From contig CAIJVU010000010.1 in assembly GCA_903824185.1 (NCBI GenBank), positions 1-64,000 of the forward strand: a stretch of 64,000 nt of DNA. Direction: 5' to 3'. Position 1 is the stretch's first letter. Each line of letters begins with the position of its first letter. The notes beneath the pieces are model-generated. The model made no database searches and was not told the origin of the DNA. It saw nothing but the letters and a program-made list of their open reading frames with translations. Below are positions 17,531-26,234 of the stretch, piece by piece. Source of the DNA: an uncultured Hyphomicrobiales bacterium (GTDB lineage: Bacteria > Pseudomonadota > Alphaproteobacteria > Rhizobiales > Beijerinckiaceae). A program made the position numbers and the translations under genes.

Positions 17531-17910
17531 GGCTGTGTCATCTCCCTGATGCAGTATCTAATGTGTTTTTTTACGAAAACAGACCCAGGAATTCCAAAGC
17601 CTCGTTTTCTTTCAAGAGCATGACTATGGCAGAGAGCCTGTCCTGCGACAAGACCACCCGTGCCAAGACCAAAAAGGACGGTTTCAGCCCAAGGCGGCTG
17701 TGTGGCCGGTTTTTGCAAAAGCGCCCTTAAAAATACTCAAATTTTAAAACCAACCGGCCATTTTCAGGCATGATGGGCCTTTTGCGGACCATTTTCAGCA
17801 AAAATACAGCATGTCAGCGGCCAAGACCCTTGCACAGAGGGCGTTTCATGCGCATTTTAGACCTTGAGAAGGATCGTGTTCTCAATCATCGGCCAAAATG
17901 GAAGTGTGTC
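17531..17910. other. Intergenic region between dctP and the secreted-protein gene
   Basis: About 380 bases without a convincing gene. The left part should hold the TRAP promoter (minus strand). On the right there is a perfect 7-base inverted repeat, TTGAGAA (17864-17870) and TTCTCAA (17879-17885), 25 bases before ATG 17911. No clear sigma70 promoter was found. Confidence 0.5.
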
Positions 17911-18369
17911 ATGTCGCGTTTTAGAGTCCCAACCCCGAGCATTCTTGCAACCGCATTGTTGGGCTTGTGCTTTGTATTCGCCATGGTGCAGCAGGCTGAC
18001 GCCTCCTGCCTGCAAAAAGGCGGCGACAAAGGGGCCTTGAAAGAGGCGGAATTCCATCCCGAAAAAAATGATACCATCACTTTGCTTTATTGGCTGGAGG
18101 GTGTGTCGACCTGTTACAACCGCATCCCCATGCCGCAAGGCTATGATGTGATCGAAGCGAGCATCGAAAACCACCCGTCGCGCGGCACCGTGACGCAAAT
18201 TGATAAAAATGTTTTCAAATATACCAAAAACTCCGGTCATCTCGGCATGGATCAATATTCCGTGCGGGTCTGCGCCAAAAAACGCTTCGGCACCACCGGC
18301 TGCACCTTGATCCGCTACAATATGAATTCGATCATGGGCAAACAGGGCCAAATGGAGCGGCCTGAATAA
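17911..18369 (+). CDS. Secreted cysteine-containing protein of unknown function
   Basis: 152 residues from ATG 17911, with GGAAG 8 bases upstream; an in-frame ATG at 17848 would add 21 charged residues. A signal peptide is clear: a basic start, then SILATALLGLCFVFAMV and a cleavage site near QADA-SC. The mature protein of about 122 residues has four cysteines (SC, STC, RVC, GC) that could make two disulfides, and a beta-rich pattern (IEASIENHPSRGTVTQI, NVFKYTKN, DQYSVRVC) reminiscent of Ig/cadherin-like repeats. I do not recognise a named family. It stands alone between two catabolic blocks. Confidence 0.7.
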   Translation: MSRFRVPTPSILATALLGLCFVFAMVQQADASCLQKGGDKGALKEAEFHPEKNDTITLLYWLEGVSTCYNRIPMPQGYDVIEASIENHPSRGTVTQIDKNVFKYTKNSGHLGMDQYSVRVCAKKRFGTTGCTLIRYNMNSIMGKQGQMERPE

Positions 18370-18502
18370 GGCTTTTCTTTTTCAAACTATTATGCCGGAA
18401 AAGCTCTGGCACAGAGGAAGAGCTGACCTGTCAGAAAAACCATGGCTCTGCGCGGCAGAATGTGGAACACTCCCCCCAAAGCCTAAACGATAAGGGGGAA
18501 GT

Positions 18503-19648
18503 GTGGTTCTGCCTTTGCAAGGAAAATTGGTCATTGCGCTTGAGCAGGCCGTCGCAGGCCCCATGTGCACCTGCCGGATGGCGGATGCCGGCGCGCGCGT
18601 CATCAAAGTCGAGCGACCTGACGGCGATTTTGCCCGCCATTATGACGATGCAGCGCAGGGGCAAAGCTCTTATTTCGTCTGGCTCAATCGCGGCAAGCAA
18701 TCCATTCATCTCGACCTGAAGCAAGAAGCCGATCAGGCCCTGCTGGAACGCATGTTGGCTGAGGCCGATATTCTCGTGCAAAACCTCAAGCCCGGAGCCT
18801 TGGCTGATCTCGGTTTTGCGCATGAGCGCTTGCGCACGGACTTTCCGCGCCTGATCCTGATCTCCATCTCCGGCTATAGCGAACACGGCCCCTATGCCAA
18901 GCGCAAGGCCTATGACCTGCTGATCCAAGCCGAAGCGGGCTTGGCCTCTGTGACAGGCGGCCCTGACAGGCCTGCGCGGGTCGGTGTGTCGGTTGTGGAT
19001 ATTGCCACCGGCATGAATGCCTATCAGGCCGCGCTGGAAGCCTTGTTGCTGCGCGAGCGCACGGGGGAAGGATCGGACATTCGCGTTTCGATGTTTGATG
19101 CCATTGCGGATTGGTCAACCGTTCCCCTGCTGCAGCATGAAGGCGGACAAAGCCCGCGCAGGCTGGGGCTGGCGCATCCCTCCATTGCCCCTTACGGGGT
19201 GTTCACCACACAAGACGGGGTCGATATTCTGATCTCGACGCAAAGTGATCGCGAATGGCGGATTTTGGCCGAACATGTCATGGGCGATCCCGCTTTGGCC
19301 CGCGAACCCGCTTTGGCAACCAATGTGCAACGCGTACGCTTGCGCGGCATGACGGATGAAAAAGTGCAAACGGCCTTTTCCAAACTGGATGCGCAAACCT
19401 TGATCGAACGGCTGATGGCACATGAGATTGCCTTTGGACAGGTCAATGACATGGAAGCGCTCGGACAGCATCCGCATTTAAACCGCATGATCATCGCAAC
19501 ACCCCATGGGCCGGTTTCCATGCCCGCCCCGCCGCAACGCTTTATCGGACAGCCGCGCGCCTATGGCCCTGTTCCGGCCTGTGGTGAACATGATGCCATG
19601 GTGCGCGCGGAATTTTCCGGCCAATCCCCACAAAGCAAAACCCCTTAA
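18503..19648 (+). CDS. CaiB/BaiF (class III) CoA transferase
   Basis: 381 residues with a GTG start after AAGGGGGA. Family landmarks are the EQAVAGPMCTCRMADAGARVIKVE start, NRGKQSIHLDLKQE, NLKPGALADLGFAHERL and the catalytic Asp in AYDLLIQAEAG. It is more divergent from the other three CaiB proteins here than the pair at 51936 and 56588 is from each other. The next three genes follow within 15-40 bases, so it is the first gene of a four-gene operon with a split ThDP decarboxylase and a dehydrogenase. Confidence 0.92.
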   Translation: MVLPLQGKLVIALEQAVAGPMCTCRMADAGARVIKVERPDGDFARHYDDAAQGQSSYFVWLNRGKQSIHLDLKQEADQALLERMLAEADILVQNLKPGALADLGFAHERLRTDFPRLILISISGYSEHGPYAKRKAYDLLIQAEAGLASVTGGPDRPARVGVSVVDIATGMNAYQAALEALLLRERTGEGSDIRVSMFDAIADWSTVPLLQHEGGQSPRRLGLAHPSIAPYGVFTTQDGVDILISTQSDREWRILAEHVMGDPALAREPALATNVQRVRLRGMTDEKVQTAFSKLDAQTLIERLMAHEIAFGQVNDMEALGQHPHLNRMIIATPHGPVSMPAPPQRFIGQPRAYGPVPACGEHDAMVRAEFSGQSPQSKTP

Positions 19649-19666
19649 GCCCTTTCGAGACAGATC

Positions 19667-20203
19667 ATGAGCCCAACACACGCATCGTCCCCCACGCCAG
19701 CCTCTTGGCACCAAAGCATCCATGCGCTGCTCAAACAATTTGATGTGAAGCAAGTGGCCTATGTGCCCGATGCAGGCCATGCAGAACTCATCAAACAATG
19801 CCATGCCGATCAGGCCATGACCGCCATTACCTTGACCACCGAAGAAGAGGGTTTGGCAGTTTTGACCGGTGCCTGGCTTGGGGGCCAGCGCGGCGTTTTG
19901 CTAATGCAATCAAGCGGGGTCGGTAATTGCGCCAATATGCTGTCGCTTGTGAAAATGTGCCGCATTCCCATGTTGATCCTTGTGACGATGCGCGGTGAAT
20001 GGGGTGAGTTTAACGCGTGGCAGGTCAGCATGGGCTCGCATAGCGAAGACCTTTTGAAAATGGGCGATGTCAAAGTGCTGCGCGCCGAAACCGCCGATGA
20101 TGTGCTCGACTGCGTGCAGGCCGCCGCCGCCATGGCTTTTGACGGCGGCACCGCTTGTGCGGTGCTGATTTCGCAACGCGCCATTGGCAGCAAAAAATTC
20201 TAA
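19667..20203 (+). CDS. ThDP-dependent decarboxylase, alpha (PYR-domain) subunit, ComD/sulfopyruvate decarboxylase-like
   Basis: 178 residues forming only the pyrimidine-binding (PYR) half of a thiamine diphosphate enzyme. The segments AYVPDAGHAELI, LTTEEEGLAVLTGAWLGG (Glu 59-61, one of which should activate the cofactor) and QSSGVGNCANMLSLVKMCRIP match the alpha subunit of sulfopyruvate decarboxylase and the N-terminal half of phosphonopyruvate decarboxylase. It needs the partner encoded 15 bases downstream. The product would be an aldehyde from a 3-substituted pyruvate. The actual 2-oxo acid is not known. Confidence 0.85.
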   Translation: MSPTHASSPTPASWHQSIHALLKQFDVKQVAYVPDAGHAELIKQCHADQAMTAITLTTEEEGLAVLTGAWLGGQRGVLLMQSSGVGNCANMLSLVKMCRIPMLILVTMRGEWGEFNAWQVSMGSHSEDLLKMGDVKVLRAETADDVLDCVQAAAAMAFDGGTACAVLISQRAIGSKKF

Positions 20204-20218
20204 CAACGGATCACAAGC

Positions 20219-20809
20219 ATGAACGCGTCACACCAACTTTTTCGCCGTGAGGTGGTCGCCCGCCTGCTGGCCCGCCGCAAAGATCTGGTGGCCATCACAG
20301 GCCTTGGATCACCAACCTATGATGTCGCGGCCTGCGGTGATCATCCGCGCAATTTTTATCTCTGGGGTGCGATGGGCGGCGCCGCGATGGTGGGGCTTGG
20401 ACTGGCACTGGCACAGCCCGATCTTCCCGTGGTGGTGTTGACCGGCGATGGCGAATGCTTGATGGGCATGGGCGGGCTGGCGACCATTGGCCTGCAACAG
20501 CCCAAAAATCTGACCATCATCGTTCTGGATAATGAAATGTTCGGTGAAACAGGCCAGCAAGAAAGCCATACCCGTCGTGGCACCGATTTGACCGCGATTG
20601 CCAAAGCGTGCTCGATCTCCGATGTCACGACGCTGGAAGACTGGGGCGAGATTGATGCCTATGCGCAAAGCCTCGAAGAGATCGGCCACGGCCCCCGTTT
20701 TGCTTTGATCAAAATCATCGACGGGCAGACCGAACGGGTGATCCCGAGTCGCGATGGGGTGGCGCTGAAACTGCGCCTGCGCGACGCGCTCGGCCTCCAC
20801 AATCACTAA
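20219..20809 (+). CDS. ThDP-dependent decarboxylase, beta (PP-domain) subunit, ComE/sulfopyruvate decarboxylase-like
   Basis: 196 residues forming the pyrophosphate-binding half. The ThDP/Mg motif begins GDGE at residues 76-79 and ends with Asn 105 in IIVLDNEMFGETGQQ. ITGLGSPTYDVAA and FYLWGAMGGAAMVGLGLALA are typical of the sulfopyruvate/phosphonopyruvate decarboxylase branch. With the preceding gene it should form an alpha/beta heteromer. The reductase gene follows by 35 bases. Confidence 0.87.
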   Translation: MNASHQLFRREVVARLLARRKDLVAITGLGSPTYDVAACGDHPRNFYLWGAMGGAAMVGLGLALAQPDLPVVVLTGDGECLMGMGGLATIGLQQPKNLTIIVLDNEMFGETGQQESHTRRGTDLTAIAKACSISDVTTLEDWGEIDAYAQSLEEIGHGPRFALIKIIDGQTERVIPSRDGVALKLRLRDALGLHNH

Positions 20810-20844
20810 ATTTTTATAGTCTGACGCATTCAAGGAGAAGCAAG

Positions 20845-21741
20845 ATGTCAATGGTGGGTTTTATAGGATTGGGACGGATGGGTCGCCCGATGGCCGCAAA
20901 TATGCAGCGCAAAGGGTTTCACCTCATTGTGCATGATCTCAATCAAGAGGCCGTGCAGGAACTTGCGCTGCTTCAAGCCCGTCCGGCAAAGACGGTGGCG
21001 GAGGTTTCACAAGCGTCGGATGTCATTTTCACCATGCTGCCCAATTCAGCGGTGGTGCATGAGATTGTCAGTGGCGTGGAAGGTATTCTTGCGCATGCAA
21101 AACCCGGCACGATTGTGGTGGATATGAGCACGGTCAGCCCCGAGACCACCGATGCGCTGGCGCAAATGGCCGCAGACAAAGGCTGCAGTTTCGTCGATGC
21201 GCCTGTGGGCCGTTTGGCCCAACATGCGGATAAGGGCGAATCCTTGTTTATGGTGGGGGCATCGGATAAAGATTACGCGCGCATCAAACCCATGCTCGAA
21301 GCCATGGGAACAACGCTTTATCACTGCGGACCCGTTGGCAGCGGCACACGCACCAAATTGGTCAATAATTATCTCGCGGTCTCCTCCTGCCAGTTGAATG
21401 CCGAAGCACTGGCTTTGTCGCAAGCCTTTGGGCTGGATCTCGAACGCACACTGGATGTGCTTTACGGCACAACAGCCACCAATGGGCAGTTGAAAATCGG
21501 TTGGCCCGTCAAAGTGCTGAAGGGCGATGTGTCCCCCGGCTTCACCATTGATCTCGCCCATAAAGATCTGAGCCTCATTGTTGAAGCCGCCAATACGGCC
21601 CGTGTGCCCATGCCGATTGCAGCAGCGGCCCGCGAGGCCTTCAGCACGGCGCGCTCACGCGGCTTCGGCGGGCAGGATTTTTCTGCAATGGTCGATGCCT
21701 TGTGCGATCTCGCACAGATCCAAAAACCACGCTTGAAGTGA
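20845..21741 (+). CDS. NAD(P)-dependent beta-hydroxyacid dehydrogenase (3-hydroxyisobutyrate dehydrogenase family)
   Basis: 298 residues. The Rossmann motif GFIGLGRMGRPMAANM is at the N-terminus, FVDAPVGRLAQHADKGESLFMVG is the family substrate motif, and the catalytic Lys is in GTRTKLVNNYLA near residue 173. Relatives include 3-hydroxyisobutyrate, tartronate-semialdehyde and sulfolactaldehyde reductases. As the next gene after a decarboxylase it is well placed to reduce the resulting aldehyde. Start ATG follows AAGGAGAAG. Confidence 0.92.
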   Translation: MSMVGFIGLGRMGRPMAANMQRKGFHLIVHDLNQEAVQELALLQARPAKTVAEVSQASDVIFTMLPNSAVVHEIVSGVEGILAHAKPGTIVVDMSTVSPETTDALAQMAADKGCSFVDAPVGRLAQHADKGESLFMVGASDKDYARIKPMLEAMGTTLYHCGPVGSGTRTKLVNNYLAVSSCQLNAEALALSQAFGLDLERTLDVLYGTTATNGQLKIGWPVKVLKGDVSPGFTIDLAHKDLSLIVEAANTARVPMPIAAAAREAFSTARSRGFGGQDFSAMVDALCDLAQIQKPRLK

Positions 21742-21767
21742 TTGAAAAATCACCCTCTGCCTGCACC

Positions 21768-21796
21768 AAAAAAAGCCCCCCTGAAACAAGGGGGGC
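21768..21796 (-). terminator. Intrinsic terminator (minus strand)
   Basis: GCCCCCC (21775-21781) pairs with GGGGGGC (21790-21796) around an 8-base loop. On the minus strand a run of seven T follows. On the plus strand it may also help stop the dehydrogenase operon. Confidence 0.65.
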
Positions 21797-22033
21797 AAGG
21801 TGACAAGGAGGAAACCAGATAAGACTAGGGACGCACAAGAATCGGGACGCATAAGACAAGATGGGCTGCTTTGGCGCGAGACAGCCATCAAAGCCGCCGA
21901 CGCCCCAACAGCAGGGGGTCAAACAGACGCAAAAAGCCCCCCGCTTTTCTTTTCTGACCGGTCAAGTCCGGCAGAACCGTCTTGATTTTAATAACGGCCA
22001 TCGCCTCCCCAATTTTATGCCGAAGGCAAAGCC

Positions 22034-22063
22034 AAAAAAACAGGGCGCCTGTCAGGGCACCCC
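22034..22063 (-). terminator. Intrinsic terminator of the HTH-protein gene
   Basis: On the minus strand GGGTGCC and GGCGCCC form a stem (one G-T pair) around CTGACA, followed by TGTTTTTTT. It lies 37 bases past the stop of the HTH gene. Confidence 0.75.
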
Positions 22064-22099
22064 GTTAAAGGATCAAAGCTGTCGCAAGCTTTCAAATAA

Positions 22100-22360
22100 T
22101 CAGAGCTGGTAAATATAAGACGCCGACACGCCATAGGTTTCAGACAATTCGGAAACCGGAACACCTTGCTTACGCATGTTTTTCAACATTTTACGAAATT
22201 GAGCCAATTCCTTGCCGCTGCGGCGCAAACGCTTATTGGCAGCTTTTTCAGCCTTTTCGGCTTGTTTTTCGGCAATGGACTGTTCGGCTTTTTCAATCAA
22301 AAGAGTCGAAATTTCTACTATTTTCTTCAATTGATTTAATTCACGTATTGTAAGCGACAT
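22100..22360 (-). CDS. Small coiled-coil and helix-turn-helix protein, unnamed
   Basis: 86 residues, ATG 22360 after a GGAG. Residues 1-50 are strongly helical and charged (IRELNQLKKIVEIS, then a KAEQSIAEKQAEKAEKAANK heptad-like run), suggesting a coiled coil. Residues 66-86, GVPVSELSETYGVSASYIYQL, look like a resolvase-type helix-turn-helix. A DNA-binding dimer, perhaps nucleoid- or phage-related in origin, is plausible but I do not recognise a named family. It is monocistronic with its own terminator and sits beside an A/T-rich gap. Confidence 0.7.
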   Translation of the reverse strand: MSLTIRELNQLKKIVEISTLLIEKAEQSIAEKQAEKAEKAANKRLRRSGKELAQFRKMLKNMRKQGVPVSELSETYGVSASYIYQL

Positions 22361-22710
22361 TGTTACTCCATGGGTTTTGAAAGGATCATGAATAAGTGTC
22401 TTTTAAGACATAATGAAAACTAAAAGCGATTTATCCAGCATGATGGCTTATAAAATCGCGCGGAAATTAGTGTTATTATAACTCAATGTCAATTCACTTG
22501 ATTTTTTTCATTATGACAAACAGGGAATATTTTAATCCTATTTATCAAACAAGATTGATTTTCTTAATAAATTTAAAAAATCAATTGCTGTCATACCGCA
22601 ACAAAGAAAGCACAATTTCAACTAGGTTTGATGAAACAAAAACTAATGAATGCTGTGTTGTTTCAAAAAATGTCACACTATGCAGACACAATCAGACGCT
22701 TCAATAAAAT
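22361..22710. other. A/T-rich intergenic region between the HTH gene and phaZ
   Basis: About 350 bases markedly richer in A and T than the flanks. It should contain the HTH-gene promoter. A 6-base inverted repeat TGTCTT-TT-AAGACA is at 22397-22410, 37 bases before that gene's start. An open frame at 22486-22707 (+) has no ribosome-binding site or family features and is not called. Confidence 0.5.
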
Positions 22711-23928
22711 TTATTCACTCATCAAAATCGAATTGCGCACGATAGGATAAACCTGACGCGCCCATTTACCCCCACTGAACACACCATAATGGCCAACGCC
22801 TGCCTGCATATGGTGTTTTTTCTTGTAGGGGCGGATGGATGTGCACAAATCATGCGCGGCCATGGTTTGTCCCAAAGCACAAATATCGTCCCGCTCACCC
22901 TCAACAGTCAGCAAAGCGGTTTTTTTGATTTTTTCAGGACGGACAAGGCGATCAAAATAGGTCATCTTTCCCTGCGGCAATAAATGCTGCTGGAACACAC
23001 GATCAACGGTTTCAATATAAAATTCTTCCGCGAGATCGAGCACTGCAAAATATTCATCATAAAAATCACGCGCGGCTTGCAGTTTTTCTTCTTCGCGGAA
23101 AACAATATAACCAAACATATCGGCATGGGCTTTAATATGCCGGTTTAAATTCATGCTCATAAACGCACTGAGCTGCATGAAACCGGGATAAACCCGCCGG
23201 CCCGCACCCTCATAACGGGCGGGAACGGTTGCAATCAAATTGGATTTAAACCAGTCAATCGGCTTGCCTGTTGCCAGCTCATTGACTTTGGTTGGGTTGA
23301 TCCGCGTATCAATCGGCCCCGCCATCAAGGTGAGACTGCGCGGCTGACAGGGATTTTGATCCTCCGCCATAATCGCTGTGGCAATCAATGATTGCACGCA
23401 AGGCTGGCACACCGCGAGAAGATGCACGTCCTGACCCAAAAACTCGATGAAGCGGATCAGATGTTCGACATATTCATCAAATCCGAAACGGCCTGCGGAC
23501 AGCGGTACATCGCGCGCATTATGCCAATCGGTGATATAGACTTCATGATCGAGCAATAAGGTTTCAACGGTGGCCCGCAGCAAAGTGGCATAATGGCCAG
23601 ACAAAGGCGCGACCACCAGCACTTTAGGCTTGTGCGAGATCGTCTCTTTGCGGAATTTCAGCAAAGAAGCGAAGGGCGTCGACAGCACCCGCTCTTCGGT
23701 TACGGGCACAAGCTGGTTGCCATCAAGCACTTCATCAATGGCAAAGGGCGGGGATTCGTAGCTTAATTTGGCCTTGGCAAACAAATCACACGCGGCAATC
23801 ACATTGCGCACCATCAAATTATCAGTAACGGCGCTTTCTTGTGACTCCAGCGATTGGCTAACAAATTGGGAAAAACTCCGTAACGGCTCAAGCATATCCG
23901 ACCGTGCTTGATACATCGCATAAAGCAT
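22711..23928 (-). CDS. phaZ: Intracellular polyhydroxyalkanoate depolymerase
   Basis: 405 residues, start ATG 23928 after AGGTAGG. It matches the intracellular short-chain-length PHA depolymerase family (PhaZ1 type): N-terminal MLYAMYQARSDMLEPLR, HYATLLRATVETLL, the nucleophile region LLAVCQPCVQSL with Cys in place of a lipase-box Ser, the ITDWHNARDVPL motif, and the C-terminal VEGERDDICALGQT with H in GVGHYGVFSG. There is no signal peptide, as expected for an enzyme acting on cytoplasmic granules. It mobilises stored polyhydroxybutyrate. It is divergent from the glutathione transferase gene and not visibly in an operon. Confidence 0.94.
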   Translation of the reverse strand: MLYAMYQARSDMLEPLRSFSQFVSQSLESQESAVTDNLMVRNVIAACDLFAKAKLSYESPPFAIDEVLDGNQLVPVTEERVLSTPFASLLKFRKETISHKPKVLVVAPLSGHYATLLRATVETLLLDHEVYITDWHNARDVPLSAGRFGFDEYVEHLIRFIEFLGQDVHLLAVCQPCVQSLIATAIMAEDQNPCQPRSLTLMAGPIDTRINPTKVNELATGKPIDWFKSNLIATVPARYEGAGRRVYPGFMQLSAFMSMNLNRHIKAHADMFGYIVFREEEKLQAARDFYDEYFAVLDLAEEFYIETVDRVFQQHLLPQGKMTYFDRLVRPEKIKKTALLTVEGERDDICALGQTMAAHDLCTSIRPYKKKHHMQAGVGHYGVFSGGKWARQVYPIVRNSILMSE

Positions 23929-24101
23929 CGTTACTTACCTACCTGAACACTATGTGCCAATTTCAACCCGGATCATCCTCAAAAGTCGTCTCTCACACGC
24001 AATCGAGTGATCGTTTTTATATGCTGCATGAGCCAAGAGATGCAAGCAAGCTTAAAATTAAGGCTAAAATATAATACATATGCCTAATTATTCCTGTTTT
24101 C

Positions 24102-24129
24102 TTGTCATATTCATAGCTTAAGATAAGAT
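24102..24129 (+). promoter_or_regulatory. Probable sigma70-type promoter for the glutathione transferase
   Basis: TTGTCA (24102-24107) and TAAGAT (24124-24129) with a 16-base spacer, 24 bases before ATG 24154, within an A/T-rich gap. Confidence 0.5.
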
Positions 24130-24153
24130 CACGATCAAATCATCGGGGTAACC

Positions 24154-24828
24154 ATGTCGAGCACTTTTCCCGCCGCCACAGCATCGCTGACCATCAGCAG
24201 CAAGAATTACTCCTCCTGGGCCTTGCGGGGTTGGCTGTTATGCAAACTAGCCAAAATTGATTTTGTGGAAGACCTGCAATCCTTTGACGATCCCTCCACG
24301 AGGGCGGAATTGCTGCATCTGACACCGTCTTTTCTGGTTCCCAAGCTGACCATCGGCGCGGTCGAGGCCTGGGGCAGCTGGGCGATTGCCGAGGTTTTGA
24401 ACGAGATCAATCCGCATAGCGGCCTGTTGCCGGAATCTCCCGAAGCGCGTGCCCATTGCCGCTCGATTTGCGGTGAAATGCATTCGGGCTTTACCAATTT
24501 GCGCGCCGCCCTGCCGATGAATCTGAAAGCCAAGCACGAGAATTTCAAAGTTTGGGCGGGGGCTAAGCCCGATATTCAACGCATCTGTGCGATCTGGCGC
24601 GACTGCCTGAAGCGGTATGGTGGCCCTTATCTGTTTGGCGCACAGCCCACAATGGCGGATGCCATGTTCGCACCCGTTTGCAGCCGGTTCCAGACCTATT
24701 CCGTTGAACTCGATCTGGTGGCCCAGCAATATTGCAAAACCATTCTCCAATGGGACTTGTTGGAGGCGTGGCGCCAATCGGCCCTCAACGAGCCGGACGA
24801 ATTGGAAGAACTCGATCTGGAATTTTAA
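24154..24828 (+). CDS. Glutathione S-transferase family protein
   Basis: 224 residues. The N-terminal thioredoxin-like domain begins LTISSKNYSSWALRGWLL, with a candidate catalytic Ser in the SxxNxSS segment, and continues with LVPKLTIGAVEAWGSWAIAEVL, the cis-Pro and glutathione-binding region. The C-terminal helical domain holds YLFGAQPTMADAMFAPVCSRF, the N-capping motif. It probably conjugates glutathione to electrophiles or acts on a peroxide. It converges with the hydantoinase-like gene 14 bases downstream. Confidence 0.88.
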   Translation: MSSTFPAATASLTISSKNYSSWALRGWLLCKLAKIDFVEDLQSFDDPSTRAELLHLTPSFLVPKLTIGAVEAWGSWAIAEVLNEINPHSGLLPESPEARAHCRSICGEMHSGFTNLRAALPMNLKAKHENFKVWAGAKPDIQRICAIWRDCLKRYGGPYLFGAQPTMADAMFAPVCSRFQTYSVELDLVAQQYCKTILQWDLLEAWRQSALNEPDELEELDLEF

Positions 24829-24842
24829 AAACGCATCAATTG

Positions 24843-26231
24843 TTATGCGGGGCGCGGCAGATAGCGTCCGTGCCCGATCTTGTCATCGATCAGCATGCCG
24901 TCACGCATGACAAATTCACCGCGCACAAGCGTGTGGATCACCCGCCCCGTCAACGTCCAGTCGTGATAGATCGAATAGCCTGCGGACGACATGCATGTGG
25001 ATTGATCGACTGTCCAAACGGCTTTGGGATCAATGATGGCAAAATCCGCATCCTGCCCCACGGCAATCCGGCCTTTGCGATCAGACAGACCAAAGACTTT
25101 GGCAGAATGGGTGGCCGTCAGCGCGGCAATGCGTTCCAAAGACAGTCCGCGTTTGGCATGACCTTCGCTGAGCATCACCGGCAACAGGGTTTCAAGGCCC
25201 GGACAGCCGGGCGAGGCATCCCAGATCGATCCTTGTTTGCCCGACAGATCCCGATGCACATGATCTGTGCCGATGGTGTCGATATGACCATCGGCAATGG
25301 CCTGCCACAAGGCGTCACAATCGGCACGCGTACGCAATGGCGGATTGATTTTGCCGACCACGCCGCCGCTCCAGTCTTCAGTATGGGTCAGATAATGCGG
25401 GCAGGTTTCAATCGTCACGGCGCTGCCGGCCTTGCGTTGCATCAAGGCGGCCTCAAGTGCGGCCTGTGACGAGGTATGCACAATATAGATCGAACAGCCC
25501 GCCACACGCGCCAGATAGATCGCGCGCTGCACGGCCTCCGCCTCCACAAAATCAGGACGCGAGGCATTCCACAAAGCAAGCCCGCCCGTGCCATGCGGAT
25601 CGGATTGCTTCAAACGATTGCGCAAAACCCAAGCGACCTCGATGTTTTCAGGATGGGGGCAAACCACGCCCCCCAAAGCGGCCGCAGTTTCGCACAGCCT
25701 GAACAAATAGCCGTCATCAATATCGGGCAGGCCGAGACGGGATCCTTCACCACCACGGTTATTCATGAAGATTTTATAAGACGACACCCCATAGTCACGC
25801 GCATAAAGGGGCACAGCCGCCAATTGATCTTCTGTTGAAATGATGAAGTGATAGCCAAAATCAATGCGGCTTCCCGCTTCGGTGACAGCCTTCACGTCAT
25901 CAAAGAGAGTCTCGTAAGACTGCGTGCTCATGAGATAGGGAATGAAGGTTGTAATACCGCCCATGGCCGCTGCTGCGGTTTCACGCGCGGCGTCGTCTTT
26001 GACTTGCGGGCGCGAGATGTCTTTGCCATGACCCAGATGCAAATGCGGATCGATCACTCCCGGCATCACAACCAGACCTTTGAGGTCAATCCGCCGGACC
26101 TCGCGTCCCGTGAGATCCTTGTCATCAAAGCCTGTGATGCGCCCGTCTTCCACTTTGATGGCGCAGCGTGTCAGACCTTTGTCGGCCAGAACAACATCGG
26201 CATTTTCATATAATGTGACCAGTGAAGACAT
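24843..26231 (-). CDS. Cyclic amidohydrolase of the hydantoinase/dihydropyrimidinase/allantoinase family
   Basis: 462 residues, normal length for the family. Metal site landmarks: DPHLHLG near residue 62, the carboxylated Lys in SYKIFMNNRGGEG near 151, VCPHPEN, YIVHTSS near 250 and the Asp in TIGTDHVHRDLSG near 318. These support a binuclear-metal ring-opening hydrolase for a cyclic amide, imide or ureide. Which ring is opened is not evident. It is the last gene of the thirteen-gene GntR-headed run, 3 bases after the second MmgE/PrpD gene. Confidence 0.92.
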   Translation of the reverse strand: MSSLVTLYENADVVLADKGLTRCAIKVEDGRITGFDDKDLTGREVRRIDLKGLVVMPGVIDPHLHLGHGKDISRPQVKDDAARETAAAAMGGITTFIPYLMSTQSYETLFDDVKAVTEAGSRIDFGYHFIISTEDQLAAVPLYARDYGVSSYKIFMNNRGGEGSRLGLPDIDDGYLFRLCETAAALGGVVCPHPENIEVAWVLRNRLKQSDPHGTGGLALWNASRPDFVEAEAVQRAIYLARVAGCSIYIVHTSSQAALEAALMQRKAGSAVTIETCPHYLTHTEDWSGGVVGKINPPLRTRADCDALWQAIADGHIDTIGTDHVHRDLSGKQGSIWDASPGCPGLETLLPVMLSEGHAKRGLSLERIAALTATHSAKVFGLSDRKGRIAVGQDADFAIIDPKAVWTVDQSTCMSSAGYSIYHDWTLTGRVIHTLVRGEFVMRDGMLIDDKIGHGRYLPRPA

Positions 26232-26234
26232 TGC

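Larger units (their letters stand above)
21742..22099. other. Intergenic region with two minus-strand terminators
   Basis: About 358 bases between the convergent dehydrogenase and HTH genes. It holds two hairpins with T-runs on the minus strand (annotated separately) and a C/G-rich stretch near 21925. No credible gene was found; open frames here have no family features. Confidence 0.6.

Noticed and set aside
22486-22707. 73-codon plus-strand frame in the A/T-rich gap
   Set aside because: No ribosome-binding site, biased composition unlike other genes, no recognisable domain.
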